30,737 nucleotides of DNA from Priapulus caudatus. Taxonomy: Eukaryota; Priapulida; Priapulimorpha; Priapulimorphida; Priapulidae. Under the pieces are notes generated by a model. That model was given only the letters and a program-made list of their open reading frames with translations. It had not been told where the DNA came from and made no database searches. The stretch is taken from NCBI RefSeq assembly GCF_000485595.1, contig NW_014578403.1:1-30737 (forward strand), in the 5' to 3' direction. Position numbers and translations under genes: made by a program. Below, in pieces: positions 1-11,877 of this stretch (position 1 is the stretch's first letter; the number at the start of each line of letters is the position of its first letter).

Positions 1-456
1 TGTGCCACAGAAATATAGCCTCCAGAATAATCGTTTAATTATAATTATTCCTTGGTAATCTTAATTCGTTCAGTTTCAATGACATGATGGCTGGTATTTC
101 ACTTGCAATGATCACAGTTGTGATAATATATCGTGCATGCTTCTATAATATTTACAGAAACTAAAGAAACACCACTACCAGTTGTCATCAGGGGGGGGGG
201 GGGTGCACACTATATATATACAAACTCGTATCAGCTGTTCAACTTTATACCGTGCCGTTAAGTGAAATATGCTGGATGTTGACTAGTTAATTAGAATTCA
301 TGTGTCCCGAATGGGAAAAAATAGGACCTATATGCTCCCGGACGGGAAATATGTGAAAGGGGGGGGGTCTCCTGTGCAGAAATTTGGAGGTGAACATGGG
401 GGTCTCAACCGCGGCACATATACCTACCCTACAGTATATATATATATATATATATA

Positions 457-980
457 CAGTGGCGGATCCAGGGCTGAAGCTAGACAGTATTTTTCCAGAT
501 TTTGAGGGCACATCCCCCAAAAAGGGCACACCACCCTCACAGTGGGCGCCGTTAGGCGCGGAAGCACATGGCGCGGGGTCTGGGGGCCTCCCCCAGGAAA
601 TTTCAAAATTTCAAGTGTCCCTCGGCACAAAAATTAGCACCGTTTGAGCACACATTTTTAGTCAAGCAGCAATAGCTAAAAACCATATGGAATTTTATTT
701 CTGCTTCATTTTGCCTGCGCTTTGCATACCAGCAATTAATGCAGCGATTCAAGCACTAATTCCCTTCTTTTTCAGATATCAAAGCTAGTTTTGTTCCCAT
801 GTAAAATTTTGATTTCCTTCAAGTCCTGTCAATAAATGAGAAGAAAAAGAAAACAAATGAAGAATATAGCCAAATTCCATCAAATTGTTTTCTGTATGTT
901 TTAGCGCAAAATTTCTAATGGCACTTTGAAATCTAGACCGTATTTCCCAATACGGCAAATACGGTCTGAATCCGCCCCTG
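457..980. mobile_element. hAT-like non-autonomous element (about 524 bp)
   Basis: The ends are imperfect inverted repeats: CAGTGGCGGATCCAG on the left and CTGAATCCGCCCCTG on the right. It sits in a TA run (TATATATA on the left, ATATATAT on the right), so an 8-bp target duplication is compatible but cannot be proven. The inner stretch near 580-600 is a G/C-rich GGGGGCCTCCCCC palindrome of a kind I associate with invertebrate hAT-type elements. There is no transposase. The family assignment is inference from termini only. Confidence 0.5.
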
Positions 981-986
981 ATATAT

Positions 987-1447
987 ATAAGCCGCGTTCA
1001 CACGGAGCGAAGGAACTCGGGTCGAAAACGACCCGTGTCGAAAACGACACGGAGCGTCGTTGAAGAGAGCGTTCACACGACGCTATGCGAAAGATGTGAG
1101 CTGAGAAAAAAGTACAATGCGTCCAAGCGAACAATATATATTAATGCGAATTAAACAATCAAACTCTTCTGACTGACTTCCAACTATTCTGTTTACTTTC
1201 GTGTTGTGACGTACTAATTCCAACCCGAGTCGCGCGTTCACACGGCAAAAATGAACCACGACTCGAGTCGTTTTCGACCCGAGTCGGTTTCGCACCAACT
1301 CTGGAGTGGGTACGAAAACGACTCGGGTCGTTCCGACCCGAGTCGTTTTCGTACCGAGAAAACGTCCGTGTGAACGCTCGTCCCGGGACGCATTTGACAC
1401 GGGTCGTTTTCGACCCGAGTTCCTTCGCTCCGTGTGAACGCGGCTAT
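987..1447. mobile_element. Palindromic MITE with GCCGCGTTCACACGGAGCG termini
   Basis: The left arm, about 987-1039, is the reverse complement of about 1396-1447 over roughly 50 bp, with one extra A. It is flanked by TATA on both sides. The interior repeats the motif GCGTTCACACG and short self-complementary blocks such as CGACCCGAGTCG, including a 12-bp-arm hairpin around 1319-1345. It abuts the right arm of the outer element, so it probably inserted into the older palindrome. No coding capacity. Confidence 0.7.
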
Positions 1448-1656
1448 AGTGTGCACCCCCCCCCCGATGACAACTGTTAGTGATGTTTCTTTAGTTTCTG
1501 TAAATATTATAGAAGCATATGCACGATATATTATCACAACTGTGATCATTGCAAGTGAAATACCAGCCATCATGTCATTGAAACTGAACGAATTAAGATT
1601 ACCAAGGAATGATTATAATTAAACGATCATTCTGGAGGCTATATTTCTGTGGCACA

Positions 1657-2300
1657 GCGAGACCTCATATTTCACTCAGATTCAGATTTAGATTCTTTAT
1701 GTAGCACATAACTTAGTTACAATACAGCAGCTAGGTACACTCATTTCTAGTGTCCATAGTAGTTTGTTAAAATTGAGCATTTAAAATAGAGGACAAATAC
1801 TAATCGTGCAAAGAATGAAAGCTTCATCTTGGTCACATTTTTTACTAATAACAGCGGGCCCTAGCTGGCACATGTAATGCTAATAATATAATAATGCTAA
1901 TTATATAATATTAGCTGTATCATGTATGTAATAAAAAATGAACCAGTTAATATCATGTGGCGTATGTGTTTTACAATATATATAGTTATCATAGTTATCG
2001 CTGTTTATGATGGTTACTGGTTAGTATATAGAGATCAGTGAAGACGGGGTGAAGACAAGTCCGAGAAATGACAAGTAAAATTTAGATAGCACATTCCTAC
2101 TGTTCATAGGAATGAGGAATTTAGCCAGTAGGTGGCGTACATGGCGCCATGCTATCAACAGACGCGGAGCGGGTTTTGCTTCCTAAAATGGCGGACGTGG
2201 CGCTCCATTGCGTACTACACGTCATTGCACGTGATTTCGCATGAGTGGTTATCTTGTTCACTCTACGATCTTTGCTTATAAGTAATATATGCGCCCGATA
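1657..2300. other. Non-coding stretch with a promoter-like patch
   Basis: AT-rich and without a supportable gene. The exception is 2125-2240, which is richer in CpG and carries AAAATGGCGG (YY1-type) near 2186 and GCACGTGA (E-box type) near 2227. This combination is typical of housekeeping promoters in animals, but no transcript structure is visible. Confidence 0.3.
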
Positions 2301-2920
2301 TATACAATCATATTGCGTGGAACTTGCTTTAATCTGAACTTGAATCATTTATCTACGTGCATGCACGCTATGATGACCTGGTAGCGGCCACAACCATAAG
2401 AATATATCAAGTTGTTTACCTAAATGGTAAATATAAACATCCCAAAGAAAATGTTCTGTCTTCATTCACATTTGTCAACCAATGAAAATCACTTCCGGTT
2501 ACTTCGGCTATTCCCGATGTTCAACAGGAAACATGGTAGGTAGTCGCGCCGCTCTATTTATTATTTTGAATTATTATTTCCGATTGAACCCGAGGCTACC
2601 GGAAGTGAATTTCATTGGTCGATCGAAAAATCTGTCAAATATGGCCAAAAATATCGAAGTTACTCTGACTAGGATGAATTATTGCAGAAAACAAAGTTCT
2701 GAAACGGAAATAAAGTCTTCGGAAAGCGATATTGACAAACAGAAGGTCTGTACTGATATTTTGGGTCGGATATACCCCCGGTCACGCCCTCAGTGCTACT
2801 AGATTCACCTATCCAATGCGCCACAACAAAAATTGCAACAATTTTTACAAGGTGACTGCAGACGATAAACCCGCACCCTCAGATTAGCAAAGCGGAGTTT
2901 ACGTCTGCATTTGCGGACTA
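2301..2920. repeat. Dispersed repeat family R, copy 1
   Basis: This stretch aligns base for base with 9701-10298, with small indels and a roughly 20-bp block present only here (near 2580-2600). It contains an inner inverted repeat: CCAATGAAAATCACTTCCGG near 2479 faces CCGGAAGTGAATTTCATTGG near 2599. Near its right end is a hairpin with arms TGCAGACGATAAACCCGC and GCGGAGTTTACGTCTGCA. No transposase or reverse transcriptase reading frame is seen. The 106-codon open frame inside it is not conserved in the second copy. Class unknown. Confidence 0.85.
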
Positions 2921-3804
2921 CCATAATCCACGTTAGAAATCTAAACTTACACACTTACTTTCGCCAGAATAGTTTGCTATTTATAAGAAGGATGGATGAC
3001 TCGTACCACTGACACGCACATCAAACCAAAATAACGCAGATTACACGAAATTACAAAAAGTAGACAACACACGAATGTTCAACTCCGAAATGAGAAATGC
3101 AAATGGTAACGGTTAGGCCNGTATCTCGCAATAGCGTAAGATATCGGCCAATTTGAAAAATAGAAATGGAGTCATGCAACTACACAGAATCAGATGCTTT
3201 TTTGTTTGAATAAGCTGCAGAATCAGTGCACTTGCAACTTGTTGGTAAACTAAGACGCCATCTGCAAAGATATTGTCGCTATAATCAAATATGCGTGTGT
3301 TACGTCGTGTTCAATTCCAATTTTCTATGCTATTACTGCATAAATTCTTAGTGTTTTTCAAGTTGGTGTAATCACTAATCAGTAATATATCCGCCATGAG
3401 CCTATGAGGTGAGACTATATTTAGCTTTTATTTTTTTCAGATTGTGCATTTTGAAGCAATAATTTCGAAACAAAAGCATTAGCACACCAAAACGACAAAT
3501 TTACACTTAGTACCACTGGTGCCACTGACTACACTACACACAGCAACAAGAATTACATATTCCTGTAACTGAACAAACCCAAACAGGCAAACAGCCTCGT
3601 CACATACACAGTGTAATTACATTAGAGACAGCAACAGAGCAAATTTATACTCCACTTATCCAAACTTATGTAATACAAATATAATATAGAATAAACAATG
3701 CGTTGTGATATTTACACCACGTCGTCCTCCTTGCTGGGGGCACCATGCTGCTCTTCTCGCTTTGTTACTCAGTGTTAGGGTCTTCGTGTGCTCTATACAC
3801 ACAG
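2921..3804. other. No gene seen
   Basis: AT-rich sequence with one undetermined base at 3120. I see no coding exon, RNA gene or element termini that I can support. Confidence 0.5.
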
Positions 3805-3805
3805 C

Positions 3806-3830
3806 TTCTCTCTCTCTCTCTCTCTCTCTC
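3806..3830. repeat. (TC)n microsatellite ending at an N
   Basis: About 12 TC units are followed by an undetermined base at 3831, so the true length is unresolved. The open frames across it are repeat artefacts. Confidence 0.95.
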
Positions 3831-3899
3831 NGTTCGCCTATTAGACGCCACACAAGTGTGAGCGCTGCGCACAGACAGACAGAACAGACACGCACCATG

Positions 3900-3985
3900 C
3901 CTCCGCACACTCACGCACACACATCACACGCACACACGCACGCACGCACGCACAACATACACAGCACACACACACATCTCCACCA
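3900..3985. repeat. (CA)n and CACG-rich simple repeat
   Basis: Imperfect CA and CACG units with ACGCACGC runs near 3935-3950. They produce spurious His/Thr-rich frames on one strand and Cys/Val-rich frames on the other. Confidence 0.85.
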
Positions 3986-4175
3986 AGGTCACAGAACACA
4001 ACACAACACGCGCGCCAAGCGCGCGCCTCCTGCCACAACCTGCCGCGATCGTCCGTACCGCAGTTGTTATGTATACTGTTTCCTGTCGAAAAACTCGCAA
4101 ACCCACCCCGCGCAGTTTCGCGTGTGATCGCTTTAGATATTGAAGTAGTTCACACAGCGAGAGACGAAGAAGAGA

Positions 4176-4230
4176 ACAGACAGAGCGAGAGAGAGAGAGA
4201 AGAGAGAATCGAGAGAGAGAGAGAAGGATA
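4176..4230. repeat. (GA)n purine tract
   Basis: Imperfect GAGA runs interrupted by AAGAG and ATCG. Simple sequence with no coding meaning. Confidence 0.85.
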
Positions 4231-4439
4231 GGGAGCGGTGTGACGGGTGGCACGACTTGCGTGTGTCCTCCTAACGGAAATTATTTAAAAAAACTGGAGG
4301 GTTCTGAGCCTAAAGGGTCAGAGGTGGATTCTTCCAACTGTCTAAACACACAGGCGAACGCTTGTTCTCTTCCCGCGTGAGTATCAACCCCCTTCCCCCT
4401 CCCCTAATTCTCCAAACCCTTCTCACCTCATCACCCTGC

Positions 4440-4600
4440 CCCTTCCCTTTAATCGCGCGCTCCGTGAAAGAAACGGATTTTTACGGCACGGGGTGACAAT
4501 AGGGACGGCCATTTTTTCTCGCGAGCGTCCGGGAGCCCCCCTCGCGTTTGCCACTTCCGCCCCCACCTCTCTGCCAAAGCTCCGAGAAAATGACGGGGCT
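4440..4600. promoter_or_regulatory. CpG-rich promoter-like patch
   Basis: A CpG-rich island in an AT-rich background. GGCCATTTTTTCTCGCGAG near 4507-4525 combines a reverse-orientation YY1-type site with a TCTCGCGAG-type palindromic promoter motif. Both are known in animal core promoters. The direction cannot be set: the YY1 orientation would favour minus-strand transcription, away from the kinase gene. No exon is recognised next to it. Confidence 0.3.
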
Positions 4601-4779
4601 GGCTATAGTGCAGAGTATGGTGGCCTAAAATAATGGTCATTAAATTCTTCGCTAAATGCTGGGGAAACGATTATCGCTAGGTCTGCTTTTTACTAGCTTT
4701 GCTTTTTTTCTCGGATAGCCCGAGATACGATAGTTAGGGGGGGGAGTTGAGATAGCCACCTGGGCCACCATAGTAGAGC

Positions 4780-4995
4780 ACGTGCGTGCGTGCGTGCTTG
4801 CGTGCGTGCGTGCTTGCATGCGTGCGTGGGCGAGTGCGTGCGCGAGTGCGTGCTTATGTGCATGCGTGCGTACGTGAGTGCTTTGAGTGCGTGCATGAGT
4901 GCTTTGAGTGCGTGCATGAGTGCGTGTGTTAGTGCTTTGAGTGCGTCCGTGAGTGCGTGCATGAGTGCGTACGTGCGTGCGTGTGTGAGTGCTTT
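4780..4995. repeat. GTGC/GCGT minisatellite
   Basis: Begins as (GCGT)n and passes into a roughly 21-23-bp unit of the type GAGTGCTTTGAGTGCGTGCAT, repeated several times with variants. The open frames on both strands (Ala/Cys-rich on plus, His/Thr-rich on minus) follow the repeat and are not genes. Confidence 0.9.
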
Positions 4996-5107
4996 GTTCA
5001 CGCAGCTGCTGCGCGTAACATCAAGTAACATACAACAGGCAGCGATTTCTTTTCCAAACAGCTCGACAACAATAGCGTCATTTTTCGTGGGTGCCCCCGT
5101 GGGTGAC

Positions 5108-5193
5108 CCCGTGTGTGTGTGTATGTGTGTGTGTATGTGCGTGCGTGCTTGTGTATGTGCGTATGTGCGTGTCTGCATGTGCGTGCGTGTGTA
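5108..5193. repeat. (TG)n / GTGTATGTGCG simple repeat
   Basis: Alternating TGTG and GTGCG units, resembling the minisatellite about 110 bp upstream. Repeat-driven frames only. Confidence 0.9.
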
Positions 5194-5423
5194 GAAAACA
5201 GGCGACAGACCTCCAGAAAATCAGATGGAAACGTTGTTCGCCTATATCCAGGTAGATGGCGCTCAACACGGGGCAACATAAATGAGACAGGTAACAACAG
5301 TACAAAGACAAATCTAAGCGATTATTATGTACACTAGCGCATCAACAAACGTCTATGGTGTACAGATGAGATATGCGACGCGTGCCCCCTCTCCCAGAAG
5401 AAAGGCGTCCTTTTGGCACCAAA

Positions 5424-5494
5424 GTAAACACACTAGACAAGAGTCCCTTTAAAGCCAGGTAAACGCGCTAGACAACGAGTCCCTTTAAAGCCAG
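5424..5494. repeat. Two-copy tandem duplication
   Basis: A unit of about 36 bp, built of GTAAAC, then CGCTAGACAA, then GAGTCCCTTTAAAGCCAGGT, occurs twice in a row with 2-4 differences. Confidence 0.7.
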
Positions 5495-6018
5495 GTGCAG
5501 ACTCATGACTCAATGCCACCGCGCATCCAACAACAACCGAAATTGCTACCTGGTTAAGTAACAGGTGTAGCATGGACGTACTACACGGCCACTACAAGAT
5601 AAGAAGATATTGCCGAGGAGCGAACATGTACGCAGCATAACCACATATTTACATACATATACAGGAGATGCATGTTATTTATGCCGGAAACGTGTTATTA
5701 GCGATTTATTCGAGCTGATGCGATTAGACACACGACACGTACATGTATACGTACGTAGGTATACACAAACAAAATGCTATGGGTTATGGCGAACCGGGGA
5801 GGTGAGCGTGGGGGGGGGGCAAGTCACGGTCTCTGGGGATTTTTTCGAGATTTTTCTCCTAAATACGCGCAAAAAATGCCTCACGAGAGGAGCGGGAAAC
5901 GGTCGTGGTTCGTGACGAGACGTCGACGAGGCGACGACAGCGACGCGAAAGAGAGCGCTCGGAACGAGCACGAGAGCACGTGCGCTCGGTTGTGGTTTGC
6001 AAAAACCATGCACGGAAA

Positions 6019-6090
6019 AAATATGACCATATGACCGCACAAGTATATGACAAGTATATGACCGCACAATATGACCGCATCTGACCGCGA
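6019..6090. repeat. Short tandem repeat around ATATGACCGCACAAGT
   Basis: Four imperfect copies of a core ATGACCGCA/ATATGAC unit. The surrounding 5500-6400 shows no supportable exon. Confidence 0.7.
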
Positions 6091-9000
6091 GATTAGCTCG
6101 CCATGTTTACACATGTAAACAAACAGGTGCTGAAAGAAAACTGCACGCACAATTTTTTCCACCAGACCAGAAAATCTGTAAAACTTCAACAGTAAGACAG
6201 GAACTGGATTCAGAACTGGGCCAGATTAACAGCACACATACACACGCGTGGCACGAATTCGGCTGCCGCTGCTAGTAGTAGTTGTAGTTTTTTTCCCCAC
6301 GAAGGTTACACTCACGCAGCCAGCCGTACGTGTGTCTGATGTGAATTTGTTATCGTTGACGATGGCTGCAAACGATTTCGTCGATCGCCTAAAAGGGTTA
6401 ATTATATAAGTGGGTAAAGTTTTCCGAAGCAAGGAGAGAGCATTTAAAGAAAACAGCCTCGCGTGTTCCTTGCACGTCGTTTACATCTTGAGCATTGATC
6501 AGGGGAAAGACAGAGATGGGCTGTAGTCTATCTACTTGAAATGCCCAACAGCAGCCTGTACAGAGTTGCATTGAGTGTGGCTCGATTAGAGAATCATAAA
6601 TATTAAACACGTCACCCATCTTTCTACAGACACACGAACGGGCACACACACGCAACAGCACGCACACCAGCAGCGACCGAGCGACAGCCTCGCCCGCGCC
6701 GCGCGACGCACGCAGCACACACAAAGAGAGACACCACGCACGCACACAATAAGAACCTATCGCGCGTGGAGACAAGGGCTGAGTTTTCGGGGCTATTTGT
6801 GACTCGATTTTGTCAGCAGCAAATAGTTCCAGTGTTTATTTTAAGTGTTTAACCGGCTGTAAAACAGTCACTGTAGGTGCGAACATGAATGACACCTATC
6901 GTGAGAAATGAAGGCGAGAGGGAAAACTACACGGATTGCACACGAGGTCGGATAATTCCGACAAAGCAACCACACAGCTTGTTTGGTCTGCAGCACAACT
7001 GTTCTGACCCTACAGTCTGTATTCAATTTGTCTCGCCGTCACGTCGAATTATGAACCGCATCACACCTAGACAACAAACGCGGCTCGGGAAAAGCGAATC
7101 AGCGCCCTTGGAAATTAAAAAATCAGTCCCGAGAACTTACCCACGAGGTTTTCAAAACAAACCGAGTTAAATTGTAAGCGCGCGATTTACGGCGAGTGCT
7201 CGGCCAATTTGACGAGGACTGTGGACGCTAAAGCGAGTGTCCCTACACCGTGAGTTATTTGCTCAAGTTTCTGGCAAACAAGTTAAAAAATGAAAAACCA
7301 GAATATAAGCAGTTAAGAGTACGATTTGTTTGTAATGCATTAGATAATAAAATATTCTATGCTGTATACAATATAAGCGGGTCATGTTTCGCGAACAGAT
7401 ATATATCTATATACGGCTCTGTTCGCAGTCAATACTCAATATACAACATAGTTATCATTTTTACTGCATACGCGGATTGTTTGCATTTATACGATTATTA
7501 TTTTTAATTTGATTATTATCATATATTATTTGTTATTGCTTTTGGAGAGGGGAGATGAGAGGAGACGAGAAGTAGAGCGGCAGAACAACAACGACGACGA
7601 CGCGACGACAGGCGATAGAGAGGAATAAGGCACAGCACGGCAACCCTTATCGATTGCGGCGGTAATCTACTCGTTGAAATGTTAGCCGGCAGAAGCGCAG
7701 AGCGCAAGAGATGGCGGGATGTGAGGTGGGCCGGGGGGGGGAGAGAGTTCGCATTTTTACATGAGCAATGAATGGACAGTCACATTGTTCTGCCGGGTGA
7801 AGCTTGTTAGTGCGGTGGCGATTTAGTCACAGGCGAGGTATAATAAAGAGTATTTATTTAGTAGTTAGTAATATCTTATATGTCTTAATACTATTTACTA
7901 TATCATTATCATATATATATACTTGCTTGTACGCAGCGTGCTTGCGTGCATTGACCGCAAGCCTTGGAGAGAGATATGGTGACGCCTACATGTAGGTCAA
8001 GTATTGTACCAATATGCTACGCTATAGGGTGGAAAGTCTCACGCGGAACCATGCTATGTGTAACATCTCGCGTGCGATTTCACGTGCAATGCTTCGCAAA
8101 TGCGATCTTGTAAAACAGCCTTCACCTTGCACAGATACACAGAATTTGTCTTCTTTTACTTTACAAATATCTACATAGGGTTTACTGACTACTACAGGAT
8201 ATCATCGATGCTAAGGCAAGTGAATGCATAAATGTTCATAAGTACATTGTTTACGCTGCATATTTAAATTCAATTTATTTCAGTTCAGATTTAAAATTTA
8301 AACCAGATCTGCAATCAAAAAGGGGCCGTCTCGTCTAAAAATCCTCAACTACAGATTAAAGTCAAAGCCGATTTAAAATTGAAATCGGGTAACCGTGTAA
8401 AAAAGGGATATATATATCCTTAATCCTTATCCATATCATAAATCCGATTTCTAAATAATATGACAGTAGTAATGCCAATGTATTGCTTGGAAGATGACGT
8501 CAGCCCAAACCGGAGATGTGTGCACACTGCACCATCATGTGAGGACTGAACTAAAGCTTCATTAATTAACAAGAACACCAATCATCTTCATTAAAAATTG
8601 TTCCTAATAGGTTTTTGGTACAGATTCTCAAAAAGTTCTGATCAAATGCCGTGTAAAGGGGGGGGGGGAGTGACTAACTTTCAACTCTGAATTAACAAAA
8701 ATCTGACACAAATTCGTAGAGGACATATATGTGATCATCTTACTTGATTTAACAACTCTCCATGGAACTGAACTGTCACATGCTATCTAATTTGTAAATT
8801 AAAAGTTAGGGAGGGGATTTTTTCCGACATCTTTGTAAGAAATGATGCAAAACAGACTCTCACATTATTTTGTAGTCTGTGCCTTTGCTTTTCAATGTTT
8901 CTGAGTTTGACAGTTCAGACTAAGTTAGAATTGTGCAGTTGAATTGCATGTTTGCTACAAGGCATGGTGGACCACTCCCACCTTACAAGTTGCTCACAGA

Positions 9001-9385
9001 AGAGACATTTACATGTATCCAGAATATACGACCAAGGTTACTTTTAAAAAGCTAGACTAGTTCTGTGATATAGACTTGACTCCAAGTGCCAAAATCAACT
9101 CAAACATGCAAACAATTGCACATCATAAATGTCGTGATACTGCAAGGTTTTCAATTAAAAAAATCTGATTATGTTGGCTCACTGACCAACAAGAAAGCAG
9201 GATACACCCACTTCCAAAGCTAAGAAAATCTCTTCTATATATATTTCAAATACGATAATGACCCGTATAAATAACAGGAATACGCTGGATCGAGGTAAAT
9301 ATTGCTGAGATGGTAATGAGTTTTGCAGTGCCTTGTGTTGTCATCCAGTCAGTAATATAGGATAAGTCATGATTTCCAGATGCTC
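6091..9385. other. Non-coding stretch, possible upstream promoter/5' UTR region of the kinase gene
   Basis: No protein similarity is recognised in any frame. The part at 6640-7250 is CpG-richer, and CTACACC followed by GTGAGTTA near 7245-7255 looks like a good splice donor. It could end a non-coding first exon of the gene that starts near 13.07 kb, but nothing else supports this. From 7850 to 9385 the sequence is AT-rich, with a G-run at 8658-8669 and no recognised element. Confidence 0.25.
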
Positions 9386-9658
9386 TAGGGCATCCTTAAA
9401 AAATTATATGTTTGCTGTCCTCCAACCGACCCACGAAAATAGCCGCGACCCAAACGTTTTTTTTGACATTTTGGGTTCCTTTTTTTTTACATTCCTCATA
9501 GTTAAGACTGAAACACAAAGCATGTGTGGCAAACATGAGGACAGACTTAAAATAACTATTATGCCTCACACACAAAAAAAGAAGACCTACCTACCTACCC
9601 ACCAAAAAAATCATGGGTCGGGGGACAGCAAACATAGAACTTTTTAAGAATGGCCCTA
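9386..9658. mobile_element. MITE, GGCCATCC family, copy 1
   Basis: A palindromic element of about 270 bp. The left end reads GGGCATCCTTAAAAAATTAT then ATGTTTGCTGTCC, and the right end is the inverse, GGACAGCAAACATAGAAC to AATGGCCC. CTAG is present at both ends. The interior has ACCTACCTACCC and a subterminal AAACGTTTTTTTTG. No transposase. Two related copies lie at 11878-12667 (opposite orientation of the inner part) and 13531-13854. Confidence 0.8.
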
Positions 9659-9700
9659 GGTACATTTGACACTATATGGTCGCAAAATAACCAATTGATG

Positions 9701-10298
9701 TATACAATCCTATTGCGTGGAACTTACTTTAATCTGAACTTGAATCATTTATCTACGTGCATGCACGCTATAATGTCCTGGTAGCGGCCACAACATGAGA
9801 ATATATCAAGTTGTTAACCTAATGGTAAATAAAAACATCCAAACAAAATGTTTTGTCTTCATTCACATTTGTCAACCAATGAAAATCACTTCTGGTTACT
9901 TCGGCTATTCCCGATGTTCAACAGAAAACATGGTAGGTAGTCCGCGCCATCTATTATTATTTCGAATTATTATTTCCAAGTGAATTTCATTGGTCGATCG
10001 AAAAATCGGTCCAGTATGGCCAAAAATATCGAAGTTACTCTTACTAGGATGAATTATTGCATGAAAACAAAGTTCTGAAACGGAGATAAAGTTTTCGGAA
10101 AGCGATATTGACAAACAGAAGGTCTGCACTTGATATTTTGGGTCGGATATACCCCCGTCACGCCCTCAGTGCTAATCGATTCACCTATCCAATGCCCACA
10201 ACAAAAATTGCAACCATTTTTACAAGGGTGACTGCAGACGATAAACCCGCACCCTCAGATTAGCAAAGCGGAGTTATAACGTCTGCATTTGCGGACAA
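9701..10298. repeat. Dispersed repeat family R, copy 2
   Basis: Homologous over its whole length to 2301-2920. It keeps the terminal hairpin (TGCAGACGATAAACCCGC pairing with the later GTCTGCA arm) but has lost about 20 bp next to the inner inverted repeat. The borders of the two copies agree to within a few bases, which supports a mobile or retroposed unit over random duplication. No target-site duplication is clear. Confidence 0.85.
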
Positions 10299-11877
10299 CC
10301 CACGATCATGCCCTTGCATGAGGATGGGCTATTTTTACATAGACATACGGTGATAACTAGGTCATCATCATTGGGTGTTTTATTATTCTAGACGTTTCTA
10401 TAACTATAAGACCCTTTTCGAGCATATACTTCTAATAAAGAGTGACGTAGTTAAACTCATAAGAATTTGAGTCAAGGAGCGGTACTAGAATTGAGAAAAT
10501 ATTAGCCTCAGGCAAATTTCAACTTAAATACCCAAGTAAACAATAGAAGTAATACTGATAATATAGGATTACCTGCGACGTTGAACGTATTCGGACAGTC
10601 GATCATAGTGTTCTGCTTCTTAACTTTACGATATTATAGCATTTAATTACTATTTCGGAGCTGCTAGCATCGAATTTATAAATATCTTGTCTTTTGTTCA
10701 CAAACAGTAAAACTTTGCAGCCATTAGTGTTTTGCGTAGCGCAAGAACTGGATGGAAATTTTAAACATTAACAGCAGATAGTTAATTTAATTGAAATCTT
10801 TTAATAATCTTTAATAAGTATAAAATTATAATGGATAGTATTTTATTAAAACTGAAAAATATAAACGGTGAACAGTGATATATTTGTAAACTTTCATACA
10901 CGGGTAGGGTATACACCTTTTACCATTATCCATGTAAACATGGAGGACGTGTGTTGGTTCGTAGTTGTGGGAACGCCTCTTACTATTTCATGTATTTAGC
11001 ATTGATAATCGAGAGGTTCGCGCCTGCTAATACGTGCGTAACGTAAACTAAGAAGGTATACTAACTGTTTAAAATTTAATATTAATGATTATTTAGTTAT
11101 CGCTTATTTTATGAACAGGTAATATAAATTTGATAGCGTTTCGTGAGTGATTGAGTAGGTACGGTAGTCGGTACTGTAACTCACATAACAAATAGAATGA
11201 ATCAATAATTGGAATTGTGAGTGCTTCATCAGCCGCTGAGCGGTATTTATTTCATAGCTAATCCTCTAATCATAGATAATCATGACATTCGGTCATTATT
11301 AGTAATAATATTAGTAATTCCACTAATTAGGGTGACAGTGTTGACTGTTGATCACTAATTTCTAAAGTAATATTATGGCGCTTGGCTGAAATTGCCTGAA
11401 CTGAAGGCTGAAGGTCGGCATATATAGAGCACCTGTGGCGTGTGGAAACTCTCACTCATATGATCTAGCTACATAGCATGCCAGTATTACTGATCCATTT
11501 GTGGTGGGATGTTACGTGGTCATGATGCATGGTCGCGTTACATTTTCTCACATGTTATTTACAATAACCTATACTTTTACTATTACTAGTAATACTGTGT
11601 ATTACTGTACACGTCATGGTTCGTTGTTACAACAAAAACAAGAATTGACACATTCATACTTGCTGAGTAGGTACTATGATGCATAACCTCCAAACTTTCC
11701 TAAACACTCCAGGTGTTTAGATGCCGTAGTTGAAGTATGTCCAGTTCCTGGCTCATCTGTGTTCAAGACAGTCCAGAATCTCGAGTTAGGTTATACAGTT
11801 TCAGATTTCCTATTGTGAACAATCTTGTAAGCAAAGTTGAGACCTACATTACTGCGTCATGTGCTCCCTACAAGTTA
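10299..11877. other. No gene seen
   Basis: AT-rich sequence with no recognisable exon, RNA gene or transposon ends on either strand. Confidence 0.5.

Larger units (their letters stand above)
1..1656. mobile_element. Long inverted-repeat (foldback-like) DNA element with nested insertions
   Basis: Bases 1-214 are an almost perfect reverse complement of 1445-1656, with only a few mismatches and a G-run length difference. The outer ends read TGTGCCACAG on the left and CTGTGGCACA on the right. No transposase reading frame lies between the arms, so this is a non-autonomous element. The interior holds 215-456 (unclassified, ending in a TA run) and two further elements at 457-980 and 987-1447. The true left end may lie outside the window, because the palindrome begins at base 1. 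Family not recognised. Confidence 0.8.

Noticed and set aside
2482-2802. 106-codon frame in the dispersed repeat
   Set aside because: The frame is broken in the second copy at 9701-10298 by small indels and a deletion, so there is no sign of selection.
4693-5194. Ala/Cys/Val-rich and His/Thr-rich open frames on both strands
   Set aside because: They mirror the GCGT and TG repeats; no start context, splice sites or family similarity.
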